Shown here in pieces: positions 31,805 to 42,100 of a stretch of 64,000 nt of DNA; positions within the stretch are counted from its first letter, which is position 1; each line of letters starts with the position of its first letter. The notes below the pieces were generated by a model. That model was not told where the DNA came from and did no database searches. It saw only the letters and a list, made by a program, of their open reading frames with translations. Source of the DNA: Microcoleus sp036704825 (lineage in GTDB: Bacteria; Cyanobacteriota; Cyanobacteriia; Cyanobacteriales; Microcoleaceae); the NCBI GenBank assembly GCA_036704825.1, contig JAUBSN010000002.1, positions 62,001 through 126,000 of the forward strand, given 5' to 3'. Both the position numbers and the translations under genes were made by a program.

Positions 31805-34348
31805 TTACCTCAACCACAACTTAATAGTATTGTCTTTAGAACCGCTAGCAATAGTTTTGCCATCGGGACTAAAAGTTACCACATAAACCTCATCGGAATG
31901 TCCCGTCAAAGTATTCAGCAATTCTCCGGTAGCAAAATCCCAAACTTTAATAGTTTTATCCTTGCTCCCGCTGGCAATAAACTTCCCGTCCGGGCTGATA
32001 GCAACCGAGACAATATCGTCAGAATGTCCCTTGATAGAGCGAATTAAATCTCCTGTTTCGATATTCCATATCTTAATAGTTTCATCGTAGGAACCGCTAA
32101 CAATTGTCTTGCCGTCGGGGCTAATAGCAATTGACCTCACCGGCTCGCCGTGTCCCTGAAGAGTTTTTAGCAACCTCCCCGTTGCTACATCAACAATTGT
32201 AATTGTTTTATCCTTAGAAGCGCTAACCAAACTTTTTCCATCGGGAGTGAAAGCAACAGAATAAACAAAATCTGTGTGGTCTGGCAAATTCTGAATCAAA
32301 CTGCCAGTTGCTGCATCTGAAATCTTTGTGGTTTTGTCTCCGCTGCCGCTAGCGACAAGCTGTCCGTCGGGGCTGAGAGCGACAGACCAAACAGAAGCAG
32401 TGTGGTCGAGACTGCGAATCACTTGCCCTGTTTTCAAATCCCACAGCATGACCCGCCAAAAACCGGTTCCTGTCGCCAGTTTCGTACCGTTTGAGTCAAA
32501 CGCAACCGACCAAATAGTGGAGGAATCTCCTGGAAAAGTGCGGATCGACTTGCCTGTAGCTAAATCCCAAATTTGGATGGTTTTGTCTTTAGAACCGCTG
32601 GCTAACATTAAGCCGTCTGGACTGAAAACAACAGACCCAACTGCATCTGAATGCTGAGCAAAATTTTTGACTTTGGCGTTCTTCCACCGCAGACCTGCTT
32701 GGCACTGTTCTTGTAAATCCCGAGCGGACGAATAGCTGCTGGAAGCGTCGGCAATTGTTGGTATTTGGCTGATGCAGCCTTCATAATTGCTGGCTTTGTA
32801 GAGAGTTTCAATTTGATTGAGCTGTTGGGATTCTTTTTGGGCTCGCTGCTGCCATTGTTGCCATTTGAGATATCCGTAAATTCCGCCGATCGCAGCTAAG
32901 ATAGCAGCAATTGTTGCCCCGACAAGATAAGGATTGAACTTGCGAGTTTCTTTGGGGACAAGTGCTGCTGGGCTGGCGATCCTCTCCGTCGGCGCAGCCC
33001 CCGTAGGGGCGGGCTGCGCTAACGAGAAATCGGTTTTTCCGTTGAGATTTACCTGCGGGGATACCGCCGGACTTGCCTGCAATTCGATGTGAGGGGCGCT
33101 GCTGGCTGGTGGCCCATTGGGGTTGCGGTGTCCCTCCAAAACTGTGGCGATCGCCTTGTACAATTTAGCGAATAAAGATTTAGGAACGACTAATTCTTCG
33201 ATTTTCGCGGCATCTTCGTCGGTAAGCCCTAAAACTTGCTGCAAGCGTTTTAATTCGTCGCGAGTTTCCAAAGAAAAGGGATATTCTTGCTGCATTGCTT
33301 CTTGCAGTGATTGTTCGTAGCGTTCGCCTTTTTCCCTGTATTTCCGGTAAGGGTTCAATACCTCATCTTCGATCGCTTCTGCTTCTTCTGGCAGCAATTC
33401 CAAACTGACGCGCAGTTCATCTAATATTCTCCGACCGACGACAGTAATATCACCGCGGCTGCTGCTGCGCCGATCGACTTCTTCGCGATATATTGTTAGC
33501 TTGGGAATCCGCGCCCGCGAGCGATCGCCAATTTTCCTCAAATCGGCTAAAGCTTCCGCCGCCGACTGGTACCTCTCCCGAAAATCGTAGCGCACCATAT
33601 TGTCCAAAACATCAGCCAGCGCTTGGGAACACGTGGCTAAATGCCGCCAAACAATTTCGCCTTTATTAGAATTTTTCAAATCCCGCAGTTTCGGCAAATC
33701 GTAAGCGGGCAAACCCGTCATGGCTTGGATGCCAATCATTCCCAAAGCGTAGATATCGCTGTTGAGTTGCGGGTTGTATTGAAATTGTTCGATCGGCATA
33801 TATTCCAGAGTGCCAATCCGCACCGTTACCGGCGCTTGTCTTTGAGCGATGTGAATTTCTTTTACCGAGCCAAAGTCGATCAAAACTAACTTGTTGTCTG
33901 AGTAGCGGCGGATTAAATTTGCCGGTTTAATATCTCGGTGAATTACTCCCTGTCCGTGTACAAACACTAAAATTTCTAACAGTTCCTTCAGCAAAGCAAT
34001 CATCTTTTCTTCGCTCAGAGGTTTGCCCGGTACAATCTCGGTTGATAGCGAGTGACCGGCAACAAAGGATTCAACTAAGAAAAATTCTTCATTTTCTTCA
34101 AAATAAGCGAATAGCTGAGGGATTTGGTCGTGTTGACCTAGCTTTTCTAGAACTTCGGCTTCTTTTTGAAAAAGACGGCGCGTAGTATTAATTAATTTCG
34201 GTTCGGTGGTACCGGGACGCAGGTGCTTGACAAAGCACTGCGGTTCTCCCGGACGGCGAATATCTTTGGCAAGATATGTTTGTCCAAATTCTCCTGTTTC
34301 TATGACTTCAATGATTTGATAGCGTCCATCTAAAAGTTGGCTCACCAT
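31805..34348 (-). CDS. Ser/Thr protein kinase with C-terminal WD40 propeller
   Basis: This is an 847-residue protein. Its Hanks-type kinase domain (residues about 8-270) has the Gly loop ETGEFGQTY, K41, HRDIKPAN (137-144) and DFG (158-160). A linker is followed by one membrane helix near 475-495 (YLVGATIAAILAAIGGIYGYLKW) and seven WD40 repeats to the end (FSPDG...ASGSKDKTIKIW type), enough for one propeller. The N-terminal kinase is cytoplasmic. By charge and order the WD40 part would lie across the membrane, or the helix may only anchor it. This fusion is common in filamentous cyanobacteria. Substrates are unknown. Confidence 0.93.
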   Translation of the reverse strand: MVSQLLDGRYQIIEVIETGEFGQTYLAKDIRRPGEPQCFVKHLRPGTTEPKLINTTRRLFQKEAEVLEKLGQHDQIPQLFAYFEENEEFFLVESFVAGHSLSTEIVPGKPLSEEKMIALLKELLEILVFVHGQGVIHRDIKPANLIRRYSDNKLVLIDFGSVKEIHIAQRQAPVTVRIGTLEYMPIEQFQYNPQLNSDIYALGMIGIQAMTGLPAYDLPKLRDLKNSNKGEIVWRHLATCSQALADVLDNMVRYDFRERYQSAAEALADLRKIGDRSRARIPKLTIYREEVDRRSSSRGDITVVGRRILDELRVSLELLPEEAEAIEDEVLNPYRKYREKGERYEQSLQEAMQQEYPFSLETRDELKRLQQVLGLTDEDAAKIEELVVPKSLFAKLYKAIATVLEGHRNPNGPPASSAPHIELQASPAVSPQVNLNGKTDFSLAQPAPTGAAPTERIASPAALVPKETRKFNPYLVGATIAAILAAIGGIYGYLKWQQWQQRAQKESQQLNQIETLYKASNYEGCISQIPTIADASSSYSSARDLQEQCQAGLRWKNAKVKNFAQHSDAVGSVVFSPDGLMLASGSKDKTIQIWDLATGKSIRTFPGDSSTIWSVAFDSNGTKLATGTGFWRVMLWDLKTGQVIRSLDHTASVWSVALSPDGQLVASGSGDKTTKISDAATGSLIQNLPDHTDFVYSVAFTPDGKSLVSASKDKTITIVDVATGRLLKTLQGHGEPVRSIAISPDGKTIVSGSYDETIKIWNIETGDLIRSIKGHSDDIVSVAISPDGKFIASGSKDKTIKVWDFATGELLNTLTGHSDEVYVVTFSPDGKTIASGSKDNTIKLWLR

Positions 34349-34752
34349 GATAATAACGCAGCCTTTTTTTGGTTGATTTTCGCAAGAAACAGTTGCACTG
34401 TTGAGTCAGTTGTATAGCCTTTTTCAGGTAAATGAGGTGTGGCTGGGTATTTGCCAAACAGGGCATTGGCCATTGGCAAAACAGGGCATTGGGTATTCGG
34501 AATAGTTGTTTCTTTGCTTCTTCTTTCTTTGCTTCTTCTTTCTTTCCTTCTTCCGACTTCCATCGGAATTCTTCCCTCTTCCTTCTTCCCTTCTGAATTC
34601 TGACTTCTGAATTCTGACTGAGATATTGCACCCTTCTCAATTACTTGTTTAGGAACAGCCAAGATGGCTGTGAAGCGAGAAAAATCATTCTTCGCGTCAC
34701 GGGCATCTTGCCCGTTCTTGACAATGGTGCAACATCTGTGTTCTGACATACT
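34349..34752. other. Gene-free stretch with GAAG-rich microsatellite
   Basis: About 400 bp without a convincing gene. It has a tract of TTCTTTGCTTCTTCTTTC units at about 34510-34600, short GAATTCTGACTTCTGA repeats, and near 34700 the CGGGCATCTTGCCCG palindrome also seen in related form at 36465. Reading frames here are low-complexity Lys/Arg/Glu strings and are not taken as genes. Confidence 0.6.
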
Positions 34753-34860
34753 TTATTTTTTCAACATCTGCAAAGCTTGATATCCCAAAAAGAAAAAACC
34801 CAAAGCGCCGAGTACCGCTATCGTGTTCGCCAACACATCGACTGTAAAAAATTCGCCCAT
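34753..34860 (-). CDS. 35-residue single-helix membrane protein
   Basis: This short gene runs MGEFFTVDVLANTIAVLGAL, then GFFFLGYQALQMLKK. One membrane helix (about residues 9-30) is flanked by an acidic start and a basic tail, so the C-terminus should be cytoplasmic. GAGGAG lies 7 nt before the ATG, a very good site, which is the main support. It has the size and shape of the tiny subunits of cyanobacterial photosynthetic or NDH-1 complexes, but I could not match it to PetG, PetL, PetM, PetN, PsbX or PsaM by memory. Function is unknown. Confidence 0.7.
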   Translation of the reverse strand: MGEFFTVDVLANTIAVLGALGFFFLGYQALQMLKK

Positions 34861-34991
34861 TGCAATCTCCTCTGACAACTGATATCTATCCTCGGCTTTT
34901 CGGTCGCGGTCTGGCTGAGGGGTCTTACCCCTCGCTGCGGGCGAGCCGAAAGATGCTCACAAATTATAGCAAAAGAGGCGGTCAATCGATT

Positions 34992-35025
34992 TGAGATTTG
35001 AGATTTGAGATTTGAGATTGAAGCA
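34992..35025. repeat. Heptanucleotide tandem repeat (GAGATTT)n
   Basis: Four to five GAGATTT units stand in the 310-bp gap between the 35-residue gene and the glycosyltransferase gene. The rest of the gap has a GAGGGGTCTTACCCCTC palindrome near 34917 and no gene. Confidence 0.75.
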
Positions 35026-35171
35026 TTGACCCCACGGATGAATCCGGGGGCTTGTATCCTGGATGCTTTCGGTCAAAATAACTTTTCGGGCGATCGACTA
35101 GCTTTTTGTTTTAATTTTTTTTAATATTTAGGGAGACAAATCGTGCACCGAAAATTTGAGGTCAGTTCGCT

Positions 35172-36401
35172 TTGATATTGTTAACCCTGCTAATTTTTTC
35201 TCTCATCGTAAGTAGAGCTTACACTAAGAATTTGCGCCGATCGGTCAAAAATGCGCCTCGAACCGACAGAATTTCAGCGGCGATCTCACCTGAGTCAGCC
35301 GCGCAGTTCCCCAAAGTTTCGGTAATCGTACCAGCATACAACGAAGCGGAGAATATTCGGGATTGCGCGATCGCCATTTTGGAGAGTACACCGCTGACGG
35401 AGGACAACCTAGAGGTTTTGATTGTAGACGATCGCTCGACAGATGACACGCTAGCGATCGGCCAAACTCTGCAACAGCAGCCGGGCGACCCCCGCCTAAA
35501 AATATTAGCAGGTCAGCCGCGACCTGCGAACCAATATTGGGCGGGCAAAAACTGGGCCTGCGCCCAAGCTGTTCAAATAGCAACCGGAGACTTCTTATTA
35601 TTTATCGATGCCGACGTGCGGCTCAAACCGGGGGCGATCGAAACCGCTATCGCCACCGCAGAAACCGAGAAAATAGATTTGTTCACCTGTATGCCAGCGC
35701 TGGTTTGTGAGTGTTTTGCCGAGTGGTTGGTGCAGCCGATAATGTTCAATCACCTAGCAGTTTGCTTCGACTTTACCGCCGTCAACGATCCGACAACAGA
35801 CAGCGCTTTTGCCGGCGGGCCGTTCATGTTATTTAGGCGATCGGCATACGAAAAAATCGGCGGTCACGAAGCAGTTGCAGGCGAAATTGTTGAAGATGTG
35901 GAATTAGCTAGACGCATCAAACGTGCGGGTTTAAAGCTCGGACTTTATTCAGGGTCAAATTTGGCATCCGTGCGGATGTATCGGTCTTGGAACGCATTGT
36001 GGGAAGGCTGGACAAAGAATCTGTATCTCGGCGCTAACCGCAGTTGGGGCATGATGGTTTACATGGCTGCAATTATGTTATTTCTTTATCCTATACCGTG
36101 GATAGGATTATTCATTATTCTGAAACAAATAATTTCCGTCTTCCCTCTTTCTTCTTCCGTCTTCTCTCGGACTTCTTCCTTCTTCCTTCTTCCTTCTTCC
36201 TTCTTAGTAATAATCGTAATTTGGCAGCATTACAATTTGCGCCGCTTGGGTGCCGAGATTTCTGAATGTCCGACGAAATACTGGTGGTTGGGAGGTTTCG
36301 GAGGTGCGTTAGTGGCGGCGATTGCGATCGCCTCTGCGATTAAAACTGAAACTGGTTGGGGATGGACTTGGCGGGGTAGAACTTTGCAAATTAAGAGTTA
36401 A
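35172..36401 (+). CDS. cruG: Family 2 glycosyltransferase, CruG-like (carotenoid glycosylation)
   Basis: This is a 409-residue membrane-associated GT2 enzyme. An N-terminal helix (ILLTLLIFSLIVS) is followed by the GT-A fold: VSVIVPAYNEAENIRDC, VDDRSTDDT, the DxD in FIDADVRL, and EIVEDVELARRIKRAG with the catalytic Asp. Two or three helices end the protein. The NWACAQA and GWTWRGR segments recall the CruG-type 2'-O-glycosyltransferases of myxol-glycoside synthesis; this assignment is tentative. Residues about 325-348 (FPLSSSVFSRTSSFFLLPSS) are encoded by a TTCTTCC microsatellite in frame. No ATG is available; the TTG at 35172 overlaps the stop of a 10-codon GTG-led frame as TTGA. Confidence 0.72.
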   Translation: MILLTLLIFSLIVSRAYTKNLRRSVKNAPRTDRISAAISPESAAQFPKVSVIVPAYNEAENIRDCAIAILESTPLTEDNLEVLIVDDRSTDDTLAIGQTLQQQPGDPRLKILAGQPRPANQYWAGKNWACAQAVQIATGDFLLFIDADVRLKPGAIETAIATAETEKIDLFTCMPALVCECFAEWLVQPIMFNHLAVCFDFTAVNDPTTDSAFAGGPFMLFRRSAYEKIGGHEAVAGEIVEDVELARRIKRAGLKLGLYSGSNLASVRMYRSWNALWEGWTKNLYLGANRSWGMMVYMAAIMLFLYPIPWIGLFIILKQIISVFPLSSSVFSRTSSFFLLPSSFLVIIVIWQHYNLRRLGAEISECPTKYWWLGGFGGALVAAIAIASAIKTETGWGWTWRGRTLQIKS

Positions 36402-36419
36402 TTAAGACTTGCATTGGGG

Positions 36420-36477
36420 CAGGCAAGATGCCCACCCTACAAAAAATTAACTCCTTGTGGAACAGGCATCTTGCCTG
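36420..36477. terminator. Repeat-derived hairpin between converging genes
   Basis: CAGGCAAGATGCC (36420-36432) pairs exactly with GGCATCTTGCCTG (36465-36477). It stands between the converging glycosyltransferase and FdhF/YdeP genes. The core is a repeated element, so terminator function is inferred from position. Confidence 0.55.
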
Positions 36478-36562
36478 TTCTTAAAAATCATCTAAAATGT
36501 GAGTTATAGAAGACAGAAGGCAGAGCTAATCATCACATCCGTTACATCCGTTAGAGAATCCG

Positions 36563-38839
36563 TTACCGAACTTCCGCGTATACAAAAGCAGGTACGCGCT
36601 TGTAAGCAGGCGTGCCCGATCGCCTTTCAATCTCCGGGTGAAAAATCACATTAACTTCTGGATAAAACATCAAAGCAGCACCCGCGCGAACCGCCCCGTA
36701 AATCACCTCGACATTTTCCATTTTCCCCGCATTTCCCTGCACCGTAACCCGCTGATGTTCTTGAAAACCCGCGCTTTCTGCATCCGCGCGGTTCATCAAA
36801 ATACAGTTGCGGTGCGGCATTCCCCGGTATTTGTCATCAATTTTGTAGACAACAGTATTGTGCTGAGAATAGCTGCGTCCCGTCATCAATGCCACAACAA
36901 TACCCTGTGTTGATTCCGATACTCCAAACTCTTTCGCTTCCGGTAATTTCAGCTTAGGTAAAGGCGCCACAAACATCTTCGCTTTCCCTGACTCTGTAGG
37001 GAATTTAGGTTCTGTAAAAATGCGACCGCTGATGGTGAATTCCTCTTTAGTTTCATCAATTGCCGCTATTTTTTCATAGCCGGGAATAGTTCTCGCAATC
37101 AATTGCCGAACGTATTTTGTATCTTGAAGTTGCCGCCACTCAACAGGAAAATCGCCGTGAATTCTGCTGGCTAATTCCGTCAAAAAATGCACTTCAGGAA
37201 TCAAATCAGAATTCTGGAGATGAGTTTCGCCCTCATCATTTAAACGCACAAAGTTATTGCCAGATTCCACCGTTGTTTTGTGGGGGTTTTCAAAGCGATT
37301 CAGCACCGGAATCACAATTGTATTGTGCTTTGCCAATCCGTGAAAATGCCCTAAATTCGGTTTGGTGGCGAGGTAAATAATAGTTTCAATTTTACCTAAA
37401 GCGCGTTTGGCCTGAGTTGAATCGGGATTTGCCCCATACAAGTTGCCGCCCAGACAGATCAGTGTATCGACTTTGCCTGCATCTGCAGCTTCAATGAGCG
37501 ATCGAGTTTCGTAACCCTTAACAGAGCTCAGGGGACGATTCAATAACTTTTCTAAAGCTTGTTGAATTTCTTTTTTCAGCTTCACAGTGACGCCCATAGA
37601 GCCGAATCCTTGGACATTTGAGTGTCCTCTGACTGGCATTAATCCCGCCCCTTCTTTGCCGACATTTCCTGTCATTAAAGCAGTATTGGCGATGCTGAAA
37701 ACGTTATCTACACCGTTATCGTGTTGGGTAATTCCCATCGCCCAACCGAAGACAACCCGCTGTGAAGTGCCGATAATTTTGGCTGCTGCCTCAATTTCTG
37801 CGCGGGAAACTCCGCAGGTTTCAGTAATAGTTTCCCAATCGGTTTCGCGGGCGTGCTGGACTGCTGCTTCCCAGCCTTCTGTATGAGCTTGCAAATAGCT
37901 TTCGTCCAGCAATCCTTGTTCGATTACAGACTTTTGAATGCCGAGAAATAGCGCCGTATCGCTACCGGGAATTGGCTGCAAGTATAGCGAGGAAATATCG
38001 GAACCGGGGATGAGCGACTTGACGGGAAATGCGGGAGAACCAAACTTGACTAACCCGATTTCCATCACCGGGTTAATTACAATTATTTTACCGCCTTTGT
38101 CGCGAAGTTTAATCAATTCGTTCATCAAGCGGGGATGGTTGTAGGAAGAATTGCTGCCCGCGAGCACGACGCAATCTGCTTCCTTCAAGCTTTCTAGACT
38201 CACTACCGAGGTGCGGGTGGCAAACATTTCGCTTAAGCCAGTTGTCGAGGGAGCGTGGCAGAGATCGGAACAATCTGCTAAGTTATTGGAACCCATCGCC
38301 CGCATCATCAATTGCAGCAGAAAAGCGGCTTCGTTGGAAGAACGGCCGGAACTGTAAGAGGCAACTCTTTCGGGAGTTTTGCGAAAGGCAGCTTCGGCAA
38401 TTTGATAAACTTCTTCCCAAGAAATGCGATCGTAATGAGATGAACCAGCCCGCAAAATCATCGGAAAACTCAGCCTTCCCAGCCTGTCGGCTTCCATTGA
38501 AGTTAACTGCTGAAGTTGTGCAATACTCTGCTGTTCAAAAAATTGAGTTGAGATAGCCGGCTTGATTTCAGCGGAGATTGCTTCGACGCTTTTCATGCAC
38601 CGCTGAAGTTTTTCGCCCTCTTCATTGGTAAAACCTCCTTTCTGCCCGCCAGTGCCCCAAGAACAGGACAAACAAGCACTTTTGTGCAGCAAAGTTTTCC
38701 AAAGTTTCGGCCCTTCCGGCGACAATGTATGTTCTGCCCAATATTCAATTACGGGCAAACCGCCACCTATCTCTGGTGTTTCCTCGTTTGTCTCGTTGAA
38801 TGGCGGGATTGGTTGGACATTTTGGGAGTTGACATCCAT
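36563..38839 (-). CDS. FdhF/YdeP-family molybdopterin oxidoreductase
   Basis: This 758-residue member of the formate dehydrogenase alpha-subunit superfamily has N-terminal CLSCSWGTGGQKGGF in place of a full four-Cys cluster, YDRISWEEVYQIAEAAF, SYSSGRSSNEAAFLLQ, GMTIGVTQ-like AMGITQHDNGVDNVFSI and the C-terminal molydopterin-binding domain with MTGRSYSQHNT. In E. coli YdeP is linked to acid resistance; substrate is unknown for the family. No Sec or Cys ligand in the usual FdhF position is obvious, arguing against a true formate dehydrogenase. It appears monocistronic. Confidence 0.88.
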   Translation of the reverse strand: MDVNSQNVQPIPPFNETNEETPEIGGGLPVIEYWAEHTLSPEGPKLWKTLLHKSACLSCSWGTGGQKGGFTNEEGEKLQRCMKSVEAISAEIKPAISTQFFEQQSIAQLQQLTSMEADRLGRLSFPMILRAGSSHYDRISWEEVYQIAEAAFRKTPERVASYSSGRSSNEAAFLLQLMMRAMGSNNLADCSDLCHAPSTTGLSEMFATRTSVVSLESLKEADCVVLAGSNSSYNHPRLMNELIKLRDKGGKIIVINPVMEIGLVKFGSPAFPVKSLIPGSDISSLYLQPIPGSDTALFLGIQKSVIEQGLLDESYLQAHTEGWEAAVQHARETDWETITETCGVSRAEIEAAAKIIGTSQRVVFGWAMGITQHDNGVDNVFSIANTALMTGNVGKEGAGLMPVRGHSNVQGFGSMGVTVKLKKEIQQALEKLLNRPLSSVKGYETRSLIEAADAGKVDTLICLGGNLYGANPDSTQAKRALGKIETIIYLATKPNLGHFHGLAKHNTIVIPVLNRFENPHKTTVESGNNFVRLNDEGETHLQNSDLIPEVHFLTELASRIHGDFPVEWRQLQDTKYVRQLIARTIPGYEKIAAIDETKEEFTISGRIFTEPKFPTESGKAKMFVAPLPKLKLPEAKEFGVSESTQGIVVALMTGRSYSQHNTVVYKIDDKYRGMPHRNCILMNRADAESAGFQEHQRVTVQGNAGKMENVEVIYGAVRAGAALMFYPEVNVIFHPEIERRSGTPAYKRVPAFVYAEVR

Positions 38840-39028
38840 GCGGTTTACCTTTTGTTTGAATGGCGGGTTGATGTGCTGTTAAGTTTATTAGTCTAATTTA
38901 CTGCAAATTTACAACACAAAAAATTAGTCAATAGATAGATGTTTTAAGAATACCCGGCGGTTGAAACCGCCGTCTTATCTTGCAAAAGTCCTTTTAATTA
39001 AATTTTCGGGCGATGCTCAAAGCCCACT

Positions 39029-39134
39029 CCACAAGAAAAAATTATTTTTGTGGGAGGGGTTTCTAGCCCGTCCTAGCTTACCCACAAGAAAAAATTATTT
39101 TTGTGGGATGGGCTTCTAGCCCGTCCTAACTTAC
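39029..39134. repeat. Two 53-bp direct repeats with internal palindrome
   Basis: Units at 39029-39081 and 39082-39134 differ at only four or five positions. Each begins CCACAAGAAAAAATTATTTT and ends TAGCCCGTCCTARCTTAC, with CCACAA pairing to TTGTGG. They stand directly behind the large WD40 gene. A related GTGGGATGGGC...GCCCGTCC element occurs at 58641. Confidence 0.85.
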
Positions 39135-39137
39135 GGT

Positions 39138-42100
39138 TTATTTCCTCTTATTTAACGCCTGCTTCCCAAATCCAAGACAAAGCAGTCGATCGCCCTCAGC
39201 AACATTCGGGTCATTCTGCAAATAATCTCCCAACCATTCGCAACTCCGAGCAATAATATTATTCAATTCCAAATTCTCCACAGGCCACAAAATTACACTT
39301 CTATCCCTGCTAGCAAAAGCCAGAGTTTTGCTGTCCGAACTAAAAGTAACGCTCAACACCCGATCGCTCGATTCCAAAGTCTTAGATAGCAGCGCCTTCT
39401 TGCCGTCAAAATCCCACAGCTTAACAGTATTTCCCCCACTCGCCGCCGCAATAAACTTGCCGTCTGGACTAAAACTCACGCTTTCTACAGTATCGCTGTG
39501 GTCGAGTTTTTCAGTTAAATTCGCCACCTTTCCATCAAACCCCCACAAGTAAACTTTTTTGTCAGCGCAAGCAGCAGCAATAGTCTTCCCGTCGGGACTG
39601 AAACTAACATTTTTAACGCTGTCCTGGTGGTCGAGAGTTTTTAGAATTTTCGCCGACGAACCGTTAAATTGCCACAGGTAAACTCTCTTTTCTCCGGTAA
39701 TTTCAAAAGCCTTTTTCTTCCCGCTTGCGTTGTCCTCAGCAGCGGTAGCAGTAGCAATAGTTTTGCCGTCGGGACTGAAGCTAACGCTAATTACTGGATT
39801 GGTGTGGTCGAGTTTGGCAAACAAAGTTGCTTTAGAACCGTTCCAGCGCCAGAGGTACAATTTGCGATCGGCACTTGCGGCGGCAATTATCTTTCCGTCT
39901 GGACTAAAACTCACGCTTCTAACAATGCCGCCGTGGCTGAGAGTATCTAACAGTTTTCCGTTTAAGTTCCATACTTTCACCGTTTTGTCATCGCTGGCCG
40001 AAGCAACAGTTTTATCATCAGGCGAAATGCTCACCCAGGTAACAGAATCCTTGTGACCTTCTAAGGTTTTGAATAAACTGCCGTCAGTGCGCCAAAGTCT
40101 CACTGTTTTGTCTCCGCTAGCAGAAGCAATTGTTTTGCCGTCACCACTAAAACTGACTTTGTAAACCCAGTCTCCGTGTCCCGATAAAATCTTATTCAGC
40201 GGAGTGCTGTCCGGTTTCCAAATTTTCACTATTTTGTCCTTACTTGCGGAAGCAATAGTGCCGTCGCCGCTGAAACTGACGGCCCTCACGTCGTCTTGAT
40301 GTCCTCGAAAAGTGTTGAGCAAAGTGCCGCTGCGACTCCAAACTTTCACCGTGTCGTCTGCACTGCCGGTGACAACTTTTTCGCCGTCGCGACTGAAACT
40401 CGCGCTGACAACTTCATCGTTGTGTCCTTTGAGAGTTCTGATTTCCTCACCGCTTCGGGTCCAAATTTTGACTGTGGTGTCGGCACTTGCCGAGACGAGT
40501 TCTCGACTGTTTGGACTGAACTTAACGCTGTAAACAATGCCAGAATGCTTGGTTAATGTTTTGGGATTAATTTTAAATTTCTGGGTTTTACTTTCTCGGT
40601 TCCAAAGTTTGACAGTTTTGTCAACACTTGCTGAGGCTATTGTTTGGCCGTCGGGACTGAAACTGACGCCGAGTACCCAGTCTTTGTGTCCGGTTAAGGT
40701 TTGCAGCAATTTTTTGTTTGCCAGGTTCCAGATTTTGACGGTGTTGTCGTGACTGGCGGAAGCTAGGGTTTGGCCGTCGGGACTGAAACTGACGCTGGTG
40801 ACGATATCGCGGTGGCCGGATAAAATGCCACTCGCACTTTTGTCGTTATCTACTTGCCAAATTCTAATTGTGCGATCGGCACAACCAGTAGCGATCGTTT
40901 TCCCATCCGGACTAAAACTAACACTCGTCACGCTATCCGGGTGATTGAAAGTTTTTAATAACTTACCTTGTTTGCTCCACAATTTAACAGTTTTGTCAGC
41001 ACTTGCCGAAGCAACTGAATTGCCGTCTGGACTGACACTCACATCCAAAACAAACTTGCTGTGCTGCCCGAAACGGTTGCGTTCTTGCACCCCGGAAACT
41101 GCTTGTCTGAGTCTTTCAGAAATTTGATTTTTAGTGTCCGCAGGCAGCGCTGTACTTTTCTGAGAATCACGGCCGATTTTGATACTATTTCCCAACACTC
41201 CTAATTGGTTTTTTTCATTAGAAAGCACCAAAGCTTCCGACGCCGAATTTAGGGCATCAGTGCGACTTTTTTCGGCTTCTTGCCGCGCGCTTTCTGCTAA
41301 TTTTGCTTGCTCGAATGCCATTCCCGAAACACCTCCGAGTACAAGCACTCCTAGAACCGCCGCCCGCAATTGCCATCTCCGAGATTGGTAAAGTTGAGCT
41401 TCCGCTTCGTGCTGTTTGTCTCTAGCTTGGCGCTGTTTGTCTCTAGCTTCCGACAGCAAAGCATCTCGCTCTCTATCTTTGCGAATTTGTTCAATTTCAT
41501 CTCGGTTAATTTGATTTTGCTTTCGCAGTTCCTCAAATTCTGCCTTTTGGTCTAATTCTTGCTGCTGGCGAATGAAGCTAACTAAATAATCGTGAACGAG
41601 CTGATAAAGCTCTGCCGGCAGTTCCGTCCACCGAAAAACTAAACCAGATTTTACTAACAGTTCTAAGACTAAATCTAATTTGTCTGCTTCAGCAAATGTC
41701 GCTAAATTAGAGGCTAATTCGGCGCGGGTTTTTAGGGGACGGATCTCCTCTTCATCTGTCAGCAAATACAAAACTCGGCGCGCTGCTACTTCATTTTCCG
41801 GGCCGCAATCTTTGATGACTTCTTCGAGAAATCTTTCGACTAATTTTTGTTGCGGATTGTTGCCGAGTTCCTGATATTGAGTTAAAGTTCTAATGTTCTC
41901 TTGTTGCAGTTGAGCGCCGACAAGTTGTAGTTCGATCGGGCGGACTTCTCCCAATTCTCCAGCTAAATCTTTGACTAATTCTTCGATCAGCTCTGGTTCT
42001 AAGTAAAACTGCGATCGCTCAGTTAAAGTGCGAATTACCGATCGCGCATCGACCAGCGAAAAATTTCCCAAATAAAACAGAATATCTTTGCTGAGAATGT

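Noticed and set aside
34308..34749. Two minus-strand frames (110 and 135 codons) upstream of the kinase gene
   Set aside because: They are dominated by GAAG microsatellite (KKEEAKKEEA-like strings) and differ only in frame of the same repeat.
36563..38839. True formate dehydrogenase
   Set aside because: The N-terminal Fe-S ligands are incomplete and the usual Cys/Sec active-site residue is not evident; the FdhF/YdeP branch fits better.
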